The notes under the pieces are model-generated. The model worked only from the letters and a program-made list of their open reading frames with translations, made no database searches and was not told the origin of the DNA. The position numbers were made by a program, and so were the translations under genes. A stretch of 64,000 bases of DNA from Evernia prunastri. Taxonomy: Eukaryota; Ascomycota; Lecanoromycetes; Lecanorales; Parmeliaceae. This document shows, one piece after another, positions 1 through 10,199 of this stretch (within the stretch, counting starts at the first letter, position 1; each line of letters begins with the position of its first letter). The DNA lies in the NCBI GenBank assembly GCA_003184365.1, contig NKYR01000026.1, positions 290,420 through 354,419 of the forward strand. The letters are read 5' to 3'.

Positions 1-3000
1 TTCTCCATGTTCTTGTTGTAGCCGGCGAATATGAACACGATCTTGCCGACGTTGTTCTCCATTTCGGCCAGCAGGAAATCCAGCACTGGGCGTCCAGTAT
101 TCTCGTTGTGCTGTTCTGTAAGTTGATACGCTTCGTCCAAGAAAAGAACGCCTCCACCAGCAGCAACGATCCCCTCTAGCTGTTTCTTGGCGCCAGAAAT
201 ACCCTCATTTGCAAGACGTGCGCCGGTCGTTTCCACAAAAGCACTACCCGGCAGAGCCCCGATAGTCGCTAGAATCCCCGAGTACAAACGAGCGACTGTT
301 GTTTTGCCTGGCAGGCCCAGCTATCAGCCAGACTATAATATACAAAAAGGCAGTGAATTGGGGACTTTTACCTGTTCCTGGGTTCCCGAGAAAAGACACG
401 TTCAAGCGATCCTTTGAAAAGTCAGCATTCTGGCGTATGCTGAGTTCGATTTTCGCTTTAATCCGAAGGATATTAAGCTTGACTTCCTCCAATCCAATCA
501 TATCCATAACTGAATCAATGTCGCGGTTGCGGGAATTCTCCGTTCTTTTTTGGTACTCCCATTCATCCTTCGCCTGCGACTTACGTCTATTGGTCCAATC
601 AGGAGCTGGTTGATTTTTGGACACTGACGGCTGGTTACCGAAAACTTTGGGCGCATTTGGTGGAGCCGGAGGGTCAGGATCGGCTGACACTGCTGGTCCT
701 TTCGTATAATTCTCCCACAGAGTAGGTTGTACTCGAGCTGAGTCCGAGCTAATCTCAGGGACCGAAGACCCCAATGGTATACTTGTGGAGTCCAGTATCG
801 GATTAAAAGGAGTAACAGTCATGGCCTGAGCGTCAGCAAGGTCTCTTTGCTTTTGCTGAAATGCCAATGATCGCTCTTTAGATAAAGTGGCCTCTTTGAC
901 CCTCTGTCTCTCTTCATCTATTAAAGCATCGAGCTTGGCCATCTGCTCAGAATGCTCTTGTTCTTCTCGGGCCCGCTTTTCTTGCTCCTCCAAAGCTCTT
1001 TGCGTCTCTTTCTGTTTTCTCCTCTTGTCCGCTTCACATTTAGTGCACTCGCGTGGGGGATTGTGACATTTCCATGATCTATCATGCCCTTTCGGACATT
1101 TATCCTGTAACATGTACTTGCACTGCATTTTTAAGTGGTCCACTAATTGATGGCATCGCTGCGGACAGAGGTGGAGACCACAGTTGAGCATTGTGTCACT
1201 AGATTTGTATTAGTATAGTACTGGTATTAAGGAGCCATAATTACTCACCAGGGCTCTTTGCACCCTCCGTCAGGACACTCGACGTCAAAATCCTTCGGCT
1301 GACGCAGTAGAGAGGCATTTTGAGGGTGTCGCTGACATCTTATAGGGAAACCGTTGTAGATGTGGCCGCCATCCTTGAGTAGGCCCCATAAGTTGGTCCA
1401 AATGCCCTTCCCTTTGCGGGCGTTGAGGAATGTTTCCGGGTTGCCGATCAAAAGTAGAGCGTTACGGGCTCGAGAGAGAAGCACATTCAACCGCTCGGCC
1501 TCAGACATGAAGCCAATATCATGCCTGGGGTTACTCCTCGTCAAAGATGCAACCACGATATCACTTTCCTCTCCCTGATAGTTGTCGATGGTTGCGAGCC
1601 GAATTTTTCGCTGGTTTGCATGCCCACTGGCAGGTGGCATAAGACCAGCGTGGATAAGATCGAATGTATCAAGGTCATTCAGAACGGGGTCATGCTCTGT
1701 ACTCAGCACTTGTTTGAGTAGGTTCAATTGTCCGAGATATGGAGTCAAAACCACAATGTCATCCGTACCATAGCCCTGTTGAGCGAGATAACGGACGCAC
1801 TTCAATACCATATCAACCTCGAACCGATTCTGTTTTGAGGATTGCGTGCTCCTATCCCCCGAGTTCACTGTATCCTTAGCGTCGTCTTCGGGATTGCTAT
1901 GGGAGATAAACATCAAGTTATCCTGGAATCCGCGAAGATCAGGGCGATTTAGGGTTCTCGGGGCATCAGTGAGATCAGGATACGTTAAAGAACGAACTAG
2001 AGCAGATATTTCTGGGCGCATACGGTGCTGCTGGGTGAGTGTTTCACGTGGGAAGTCTTTCAATATCAGTCGCTCAAACAAGGATCTATTGAGGTCGTAA
2101 CCGTCGCCTTTTTCTACACTCAAGTTGTGATTTTTGACCTTGGGCCGCAATTGCTTGTGGTCGCCAATGAGCACCAATTGCTGCGTCTGCGGTCCGAAGC
2201 TCGTAGTGATGTGACTTTCCAGAATCTCACCAGCTTCTTCCACCAGTAAGACATCTCTGGAAGCTGCTTCTAGCTCTTGTGCGTATTTTGCTGCAGCTGT
2301 AGTTGTGCAAGCTATGACACGCCTCGAGGCTATTATATGGGCATTATCCTTCCTAAACATGCGGCTTAATTGGTCTTGGGCCTCGTTGTATAGTTCCGCA
2401 ATGGTGTACAATTGAGAGACCTGCTCTTTGAGTATTTCAAGCTTCCAGGAAGACAACGAGGCCTGCCTTGCAGGCACTTTCATTTGCCATACATGATGTG
2501 CGTTTCCGGGCACTTCGGAGTCAAACATACCTGCATCTTGGCCACTTGACCATCGATCGAAGAGATATGAGTCACTGATAGCCTTGCCACCAGGGCCAAT
2601 TCTCACCATCCCATCTTCGTCTTCAGGGACTGTGAACGCATCGTAGAAGTCTGCGCCGTCATCAAGAAATTCAAGGTATTCCATCAAGTCCGCAGATCGA
2701 AGACTGGTCGACTTGTATCCATCAAACGCGCGTTTTAATCGGATGGTATGAGCTTCTGTCTTTTGCTTAAGGTCATCGATGACCTTCCATTGAAGTTTCG
2801 TCTGCCTGGATGCGGTAGGTTGGTCGTACAGAGACATGCATTTCGTTCGCGAAGTCGACTTCCCCCCAAGCCGCAGCATCTGATCAGCGGGTATCCCAAT
2901 GTCAAGAAGGTCTTCGAGAAATTGGTCTAGAGCATGATTGGTATAGCACACCACCAGGATCGACTTTCGCGTGAATCTGAAGATGGATTTGGCGATCAGA

Positions 3001-4596
3001 GCTCCAATGAATGACTTGCCAGTGCCTACGACTCGATTAGACGATCTTGATACAAAGGTCGGTGGAAAACAACTCACCCGGCGGACCCTGTATCAAGCTC
3101 ACCCTCTGCTTAAGCCCGGTCAAAAGAGAATCCATCTGGACTTTGTCCAGCCGGATTGAGTTCGGGGTTTGCAGGATGCCTTGGATATCTTGCGATGGAT
3201 CATTCTCGAGGCTATTGACCAATGCCAGAGGGACATCTGGAGGCTGTACTGGGACACTATCGGGGCTCCAAAGCAGGAGCTCATCCGCAAGGGACAAGTC
3301 TCGAAGCTCTTGAAGCCCTCTCAAGACCGGTTCATAGGCAAAAACAGCTGTGTCTATCTGCACCAACTTCACAGTCTTCGCTGTCTTTAGCTTTAGCAGC
3401 GACTTGGACGTGCTTGCTTTGCCTTTGAACTGTAGTGTGATAATCGGAGGTTTACAAGCGAGTTGATCGACGTCACGATGAATGGTTGGAAAGGCGGAGA
3501 TTTCTCCGTCCACAATCAGACATCCTAGAGATTGATGTTTGAATATATGTGGATTCGCCAAGAAGTAGTCTCTGCGGGCTTGATTAGGGATGCCGGGAGG
3601 GTTGTCTTTGGGCCCTTTAACCTTCAATTTGGCTAGCTGAGGTAGGTCTGAGATGAGCTGAAGCTGCAGACCCCATGGAAGTCGCTTTTTAGGCTCGCCA
3701 CAGTCAACATCGAGAAGTCTTAGCCCCTCCACGGTTATGCCCCTGTGGCGTCCTTTCTTATCCCCAGTAATGGTCTGAAGCTCATCGCGCATTTCCGTCA
3801 ACAAGTCCTCACGAAGGAGTCGGAACTGATTGTCAAGATGGACAGCCAGACGCTTGTCTTTGTAAGCTGGGTCTTCCAGTATCTCAGCTAGACGAAGAAA
3901 TGGCGGTTCTGCCGAGCGGATTTCATCAGCCGTTGGATGAATAGCAACCTCGCGAAAGTCTGCAAAGTCATTGTCATGCCTTCCTCCTGGACCGTGTTCA
4001 TCGGGCTCAACATCAGGTGCGTCGAGACTGGAGATGAAATGTCTGATTTTCTGCCCCATTGTTCGTATTTCGAAGACCGGAGAATCGAGAAGCAATGCTT
4101 GGATCATAGTATCTTGCGCGACAGCAAGGAAAGAGGCCGTGTTTTCAGAGCTTTGACCCAGTAGCTCGTGTAGAAGCCATCCGAAACTCTGCTGCGCGTC
4201 TACATCCAGCAGACCTTTGCGAAAGGACAGTAAGAAGCCATTCCAGAAGATGGGCGGCTCCACGATAGACTGAGTCACCTTGCACAAATAATCTCCTCGA
4301 AGGATAAGTTTTAGGCCAGGGTCTTGGATGTAGCGGATCAACGCTGTGGCTGGTCCGTTGTGGAAGGCGACGGAGGGATCAATTCGGAGACTGTTTTGCA
4401 CGGCTGAAAGACCTGCTGGACTTGATATGACTTTCTCAAGACAGGTTGGTGGATCAGGCTGGTCACATAGCGCTTCGATAAATAGCTCTGCATTTTTAGC
4501 TGTCTTCAATAGTTGATTTCCATGGAGAACCGTGTTGAAGAACTTTGCAAGCTTTGCTGTTCTAAGTGACGGCACAGTAGGAGATGATGAAGACAT
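1..4596 (-). CDS. ZNFX1-like SF1 helicase with NFX1 zinc fingers and CbxX/CfqX AAA domain (partial, 3' end beyond window)
   Basis: Predicted exons are complement(<1..307, 372..1198, 1249..3025, 3078..4596), at least 1476 aa. The three introns (64, 50 and 52 bp) keep frame and rebuild conserved motifs. The intron at 3026-3077 splits the helicase P-loop GPPGTGKS (about residue 503). Downstream in the UPF1/ZNFX1-type core are VEEAGE (~764), GDHKQLRP (~790), QHRMRPE and ERLNVLLSRARNA (~1024). Cys/His-rich NFX1-type fingers follow at ~1075-1150, then a charged coiled coil. A second P-loop, GNPGTGKT (~1370), and the Walker B strand VLFLDEAY belong to a CbxX/CfqX-type AAA domain that runs off the left edge. 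Family knowledge: ZNFX1 relatives act in RNA surveillance, small-RNA pathways and antiviral defence; the role of the fused AAA domain is not known to me. The start is the first ATG of a long open exon. Confidence 0.9.
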
Positions 4597-5439
4597 TGTG
4601 GAGCTTCAATGCATACGTATAGCAAAATTGTGAGCGAAATAGGATACCATAGGTCAACGTCCTAACACAAGGAGAGGAAACTGTATCAGGACTAAGTCTG
4701 AGTCCGCTGTTCAACAGATGGAGACTTCAGAAGGTTCGATGGTCTTGACACAAGATTGAGGGATGAAGCGGAGATAGGCAGCAAGGGCGCCAGCCTTGTT
4801 CGGACGGCTGCATAAAGCCGTCACGGCACCCGTAGCGAATCAGGATGTGCATAGACGCTGAGAAGTAACAAATCATCTTGCATGTTTGCAAACAAACAAA
4901 TAGAATCGAGCCAACAGAATTTTCCACAATTTGTACCGGGATATCTTAATAGCCAACGAATGCTGAAGGGTAGATTCATTGAACATATTTCGAGCTTGAG
5001 ACGAGAGTAAGCACCGAAAAATATCGGAGGGTAATGATTGGTTTTCTCTACAGACAGCGGTGGATTTGAAGGGAAGGTCAGCCGAGGGCCCATCCACTAA
5101 CACGAACTAGTGTCTTTTGTAAGGTATCTCAGAGCACAAGATAGATACATTCTGCTTCCTGGACCACTGAAGCTGCCAATAGTTCACTTCATGTGAAAAC
5201 CAATTGCCACTTTAGCAACTAGGATTTAGATGAAGTCCAACCAGGGCACTACCCCTAAAGTATCTGCTCAAGAGAGAAGCCATCTGCGTTGATGACTGGC
5301 ATAATGCGGTATACATTTCATTCTCTACGCAACATGTCATGAGATTGGTGCTCTAAGTCCCAACAGAAGCCCGCCAATGAGTCAACGAGGGTATCAAACA
5401 TCGCAAAGGGACCCGAAAACAGCACGCACGCATCTTCCC
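4597..5439. other. Intergenic region, no gene seen
   Basis: This 0.84-kb stretch lies upstream of the helicase gene and before the transposon insertion. Only short, mutually overlapping reading frames are present and none looks protein-like. It presumably holds the helicase promoter (minus strand) and the 3' flank of the membrane-protein gene. Confidence 0.6.
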
Positions 5440-5449
5440 AATATACAAC
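5440..5449. repeat. Target site duplication, left copy (AATATACAAC)
   Basis: Ten bases directly before the left end of the foldback MITE, identical to 5937-5946. They mark the insertion site. Confidence 0.85.
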
Positions 5450-5936
5450 GGGCAAATTACCGGTTCATACCCCGAAAGGTTGAATCCTTACAAATTCATA
5501 CCCCAGATTACATTTTCATACCCCTCCACCAAAATCAAGGGTATGAATCGGTAAAACCTGATGCTGGTAGGGTATGAAAATGTAAAACTTGTCTTCGGGG
5601 GTGTTCTTCGCGTGGGGGTTCTCCGGGGGGGGTTCTTCCGGGGGGGGGGTTCTTCGGTCTTTGGGAGTTCTTCGAGGGGTTTCTTCGGGGGGCTGAATAA
5701 GAATTCAAAAAAAAAAAGAAAAAAAAGAGAGAATTGTAACTAGAACGCGAGATTATACAAGAAAGTTTTGTTTTCCCTCCCTCCCCCCCCTTTTGATGCC
5801 CCCCGAAGAATAAGGAATAGTATCCCTAAAAGGTACATCTTTTACAACTTCATACCCCAGCAGCATCAAGTTTTACATCTTCATACCCCTATGGGGTATG
5901 AAAATGTAATTTGGGGTATGAATGAGTAATTTGCCC
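5450..5936. mobile_element. Foldback MITE with long terminal inverted repeats
   Basis: The 487-bp element starts GGGCAAATTAC and ends with the exact reverse complement. Inverted similarity continues inward over arms of roughly 100-140 bp (5450-5591 and about 5834-5936); the left arm carries about 30 bp extra. Both arms are built from a repeated unit, TTCATACCCC, spaced with TTACA-type words. The 10-bp direct repeat AATATACAAC abuts both ends. The middle has G-rich GGGGTTCTTC repeats near 5595-5695 and a C-rich complement near 5775-5808, so the whole element can fold back. There is no coding capacity, so it is non-autonomous. A 9-10-bp duplication suggests Mutator-like mobilisation (inference). 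Confidence 0.85.
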
Positions 5937-5946
5937 AATATACAAC
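5937..5946. repeat. Target site duplication, right copy (AATATACAAC)
   Basis: Ten bases directly after the right end of the MITE, identical to 5440-5449. The site lies about 46 bp past the stop codon of the membrane-protein gene, inside its likely 3' UTR. Confidence 0.85.
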
Positions 5947-5991
5947 CGTAATCGTCAACAAGTCTACTGTCTCCGCCCTGCAAGAAACGAT

Positions 5992-7313
5992 TCAGACCGC
6001 CCAGCTCCCAAAGTACGTAGTCCCCCAGCCCTGAAAGACGCCGTCGTTCCACCCGATCATCGCCCCCCGGAGCCCGGCCGTCCCGAGCTGGCCTTGATAC
6101 ACCGTCACCGCCCCCGCATCCGTCACGATCCAGACCTTCTCCGAGATCCCCGGCGGCAGGATGGTGCTGTACACGACACCGAACACGAGGATGAGCCCCA
6201 GCACGGCGATGCCGCTGAACATGGTGAACCAGGGCCGGCGCATCTTGATGCCGCGCCAGCGCGTCCCGCTGTGCACGGTGGCCAGGATGCAGATGTCGAT
6301 CAACTCCAGCGCGATGGAGAGTCCGGTGCCGGCGACGGTGGCTTTCAGCCACGTCATCTGCTGGTTGCCGGGAATCAGGATGCAGCCGACGCCCTTGGAG
6401 AAGGTCTGCAGGATGGGCCAGACGTTGCAGTTGCCGTCGAGCACGGCGACGCCGAAGGGTTGGAAGATGGGACTGCACCAAGAGACAGAGGGGGCGGATT
6501 GCTTGGCGGCGTTGACGGCGTGGTGGAGCCCGAGGAATTGGAGGGCGAAAATGGAGATTAGGAGGAGGAAGGATGCGAGGGCGGTGTATAGGGGTTTGGA
6601 AGCGAATAGGGACGGGAGGTTGGAGACGCCTGGCGCAGCGGTGGATGCGGTTGGACTCACGGTGCGCTGTGCTATGAAAACGCTCTCGTCGGGATCGCCG
6701 CCTTTACCGGTTTCTTCATCGTTGAGGAATGGCTCTTCTGATGGCTTTGTTCGGGCAGGCAACATGGCGTGTCTCAGGCGAGTGAGCAACTCATAGTCCT
6801 CGACAATCAGGAACAGCACTTGCGCCATGCTGCCCGCGTCGATGACTAGCAGGAGCGGGGTCCAGGTCAGGATCTTGTCCGAGCGAAAGTCGGTCGATGC
6901 GAAAGCTTGCGCTGTTATCGCAATGGTGAAAACGGTAGCGCCCAAACACCATGTCTGCACGGCTTCCCATTTCACAACGCGGATTATCACGACTGGTATA
7001 TGCACCAGAAGGATAACAATGCTGTATACCCACGGGACCAGTGCGCCGCCTGAGTAAGCTTCCGTTAGCAACGTCAACATATCTCGATCGCAGGATGCTG
7101 GAGCCGGCAGAAGTACGTACCAATGTCGGGGCGCAGATAGGAAGGGCCATCAAACTGTTTGATAGGTTGGTCCACTGCCTGGGCCCACGTGATATTTGAA
7201 GACGTGGTGACACTGTCGTTCAAATTTAGTGGGCACAGCTCCAAAGAAGCAGCTACACAAGCATTGAAAAGGGGGAACAAGGACAGCGCGATCAGGGCCC
7301 AAATTGAGATCAT
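5992..7313 (-). CDS. Multi-pass membrane protein with signal peptide, function unknown
   Basis: Exons complement(5992..7049, 7121..7313) give 416 aa. The N-terminus (MISIWALIALSLFPL) is a signal peptide. A short lumenal stretch with an N-glycosylation-like NIT follows, then several hydrophobic segments starting WVYSIVILLVHIPVVII. A hydrophilic loop holds the acidic PSEEPFLNDEETGKGGD region. More membrane segments follow and the end is short and Trp/Gly-rich. The 71-bp intron has a GTACGT donor, a GCTAAC branch site and a CAG acceptor. I do not recognise the family; it resembles fungal-specific integral membrane proteins. The 3' UTR carries the MITE insertion. The exact acceptor is the least certain point, since nearby AGs would add a few residues. 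Confidence 0.65.
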
Positions 7314-8468
7314 TATTCAAAGTCGATCTTGGACTGTAGAAGAGACGAGGCAGATGGGATGAAGTAGAATTGATGTAGCGTTGACACATGGTTCTTATTC
7401 CTTTCCAGCGGTAGATACACCATGGTCTGCGCCACTCTGGCCAGTCATTTGTTATCTTGACCGATGGAAAAGAGTCACCGATCATGGTTTTCTTCTTCTT
7501 TGTGAATGCAAAGATTTGGTAGCCTGGTGATAAGGGACAAGTTCTGCCAAGCGGAGCCGCTGCGAATGAGGGGTTCCCGACCTCTAGAGCGAGGCTGAGA
7601 TCTGTGAACAGGTCTGGTGGCTGCGAATAGCGCCAATGGGTGTCACTTGATCAAACATGATCCAAATCAGTAAAAAGAACTCCCCTACGCATGAAGTATC
7701 AAATCAGTGCATAAAGCCACGTATGGAAGGGTGCTGGATTGACCTGCACAACGCTGCATTCTTTTGCCCTAAGGTCCATCGGGAGTCCGGCAAAGAGGCA
7801 AGACTCGATCCAGATAGCAAGAGCATAAGTGTAGAAAATGCGCCCTTCTCGCTTATTGATAATCACAAAGTCAGTGCCGTTGTGGAAAACCAGGAGACCG
7901 GGGTGGAGGAGGGAGAGCATGTCAAGTTTTAGCGTGGGTGGCGGAGCTGCCAGATTTCAAGACTCCCAGTAATGGCTTTTCTCTAGGCAGCAAGGCAGAT
8001 TCCCAAATTTATGAAAAGAAGAATCGAGAGGTATGCGCTTAGATAGTAGATGGCTATCTTTTGGTCTTTCGTGGCTCAACATTATTCTGACTTGAGATGC
8101 AGCTCTAATGCACGAGGCTGGCAGATGCTTTCCCGATACTCCGGTACGTTAGCCTCGACGTCTAGATTGGTCCAGAGTCGATTGGTTTACAGACTCCGTA
8201 GTCGATCCATTGTCTGGACTAGGTAGGCAAGACTGGTTGTCGAAAGCTTCCAAAGTACTGACAAGAATATATATATCTTCCTTGTAAAAATACCGGTCAG
8301 AGCCAAGACTCCAGACACTCCAATAGCTCAGTGATGACTCGTAAAGACTATCCCTATCTTTGTCAAATGGATTTTATGCATGAAGATATTCAATGGCGCG
8401 ACACCATATGCTTAGCCTCAGAAAACGCACGTTTCAACTCCGCAGACATCACCGGTGGGAAAAAGACT
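7314..8468. other. Intergenic region with weak minus-strand coding-like stretches
   Basis: Upstream of the membrane-protein gene. On the minus strand, 7699-7920 (73 codons from an ATG) and roughly 7430-7630 look mildly protein-like, but they are separated by stops and I cannot join them with confident splice sites. They may be a decayed gene or non-coding sequence. Confidence 0.35.
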
Positions 8469-9317
8469 TCAATCATTGTCACCATCACACATTGCTTCGA
8501 TCCCAGCCACAGTGGCATCGAAGTCCGAAATCATTCGATTGGCCACGGGATTGACGTATTCCAAGAACGTCCGAAATGCCTTGTTCCTCACTTGCTTGGA
8601 AGGGGCATCCTGAGTAATAACCCATTGTAGATATAGATATTTCAGGGTAGACTTGTTGAGACCAACGGCCATCAGCTGCTCCCTTCTTTTTTCTTCGGCT
8701 TTGCTATTGATTTCCGCTTCACGGAGGATAGCTGCATCCATCGCGTTTCCCTCTCGTATTCTCCTTTTAGCTATAGCGCTCGCAGCGGAATCGATCGAGT
8801 GTGCTTTCTTTAAGTGCCGGGAGATAGCTCCTGTGCCGCCGCTGGATTTGTAGACCCTCGAGCAACGATTGCAGACAAAGTTAGCACCCCGCGTGCTGAT
8901 GTACTCATGAATATGAGAGGTTTTGGCCCTTGGCCTCCTGGAGGATGTTCCTGGTGCTTGAGAGACGCCGGATCCCTGACCTGGTGTTTGCGGCGAGGAG
9001 GCATCCGGGGTAGAGCCTTCAGACGAATCTCCCGCTTCATCCATCACACCCGGGGTATCGGAATTTTCTGTAGCACCGCCAGGTATCTCAACGACCTTTG
9101 AGCGATCTTCTGGAACCTGCGGTATAGGTATCGGTGAAATAGATTGTTTCTGCGAGGATGTTGACGATTTTGGTGAAATCACTGATCTTCGGATTGCCGC
9201 ATTCCGGGCGTGCTTGGCAGATTTGGAAGAGGTCGTAGCTTTTGCGGTAATACTGAACGGAGTCGTATGGAAATTAGAAACCTTTGACAGTGTAGAGCCG
9301 CTGTTGCTAGGAGCCAT
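8469..9317 (-). CDS. BED-type zinc finger protein with hAT-transposase-like tail
   Basis: A 282-aa single exon. I chose the ATG at 9317 (MAPSNSGSTLS) over an open but leaderless extension upstream. A Ser/Thr/Pro-rich, probably disordered N-terminal half (~1-150) carries a basic patch. A BED finger follows near residues 160-185 with the pattern C-x2-C...H-x4-H (CNRC, then HLKKAH). The tail has a basic/acidic helix and a segment (LYLQWVITQDAP...FLEYVNP) resembling the region just after the BED finger in hAT transposases, where a conserved W and an LNP-like motif occur. The catalytic RNase-H core and the dimerisation domain are missing. It is therefore either a domesticated N-terminal piece or a DNA-binding relative of hAT elements (inference). 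Confidence 0.7.
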   Translation of the reverse strand: MAPSNSGSTLSKVSNFHTTPFSITAKATTSSKSAKHARNAAIRRSVISPKSSTSSQKQSISPIPIPQVPEDRSKVVEIPGGATENSDTPGVMDEAGDSSEGSTPDASSPQTPGQGSGVSQAPGTSSRRPRAKTSHIHEYISTRGANFVCNRCSRVYKSSGGTGAISRHLKKAHSIDSAASAIAKRRIREGNAMDAAILREAEINSKAEEKRREQLMAVGLNKSTLKYLYLQWVITQDAPSKQVRNKAFRTFLEYVNPVANRMISDFDATVAGIEAMCDGDND

Positions 9318-10199
9318 GATGATGTGATTTTTTGAGAATGGGTGTGGCGGTCCGTACAGAGATCGACCCACCTGGCAACCCTGTTCCTGATTTCGGAAGT
9401 GAACCCTACTACCGTAAGCGAAAAGCACCTTAGAACTATTCCCAACAACGCACAGATTGAACTTTAGGGACTTCTATGGGGTCTGGCAGGGGCAATGGGG
9501 CCCCAACGGGAACCCCGTTTAGGTGCAGTTCCGAACTGACTCTAAGTGCTTATCCGAGGCTTGACGCGGAAGTCTTAGCGGGTGTAGGGTGTCGACCTCC
9601 GCTCTTGTCCTCAGGCAGCCCTATTGTTCGAAAATGCGTCCGAAGTCCAGACCCTCGAATCGACTCTCCGTGTGACCGAGATCAGCATCTCCTACAACAT
9701 ATTACGGAGCCTTTGTGTGCCCCCCTTCATTACGACGCTCGCGTGTATTGACAGCAACATTGCTCTGCTTCTTCTTCCTTTGCGTTCTTTGTAATCAAGC
9801 CGGCATGTGTCTCTTTGCAATCGTGATTTGCATTGGAGGACAGACGAGGCTGAAAAGGCGACGACTCTACCTAGCTGGCGTCTAGCGATACATATCATGC
9901 AGGAGGTGCGGGGAACATTGTGTAGCGATGATTATTGGTTGGATGGTGCACTGCTATGCGCCGCATCTGGCCGGGTTTGGTGCGTGAAGGGTCCTGTCAG
10001 ACAGCGGGGACCTATCTCTCGGGGGTGGTAGCCTTGGTTTCTCAGTGAGAGCGCATTCCACTACACAGCAGATCTTTGTCTTCTACAAACACTGTGCAGA
10101 AATTCAGTTTCACTCATAGCGTTCACCCTTGGTCTCCGTGAGGGTTTCTAAAGTATACTTGTGCTCTATATCCAATAAGCCATCAGACAGCGCTGAGTC
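9318..10199. other. Intergenic region, no gene seen
   Basis: Shared upstream region of the divergent BED-finger gene (minus) and NLR-like gene (plus). Only short spurious frames are present; I see no RNA gene signature. Confidence 0.5.

Noticed and set aside
5873..6481. A long Arg/His-rich minus-strand frame overlapping the membrane-protein gene
   Set aside because: It is the GC-rich shadow of the real gene in another phase and runs into the MITE.
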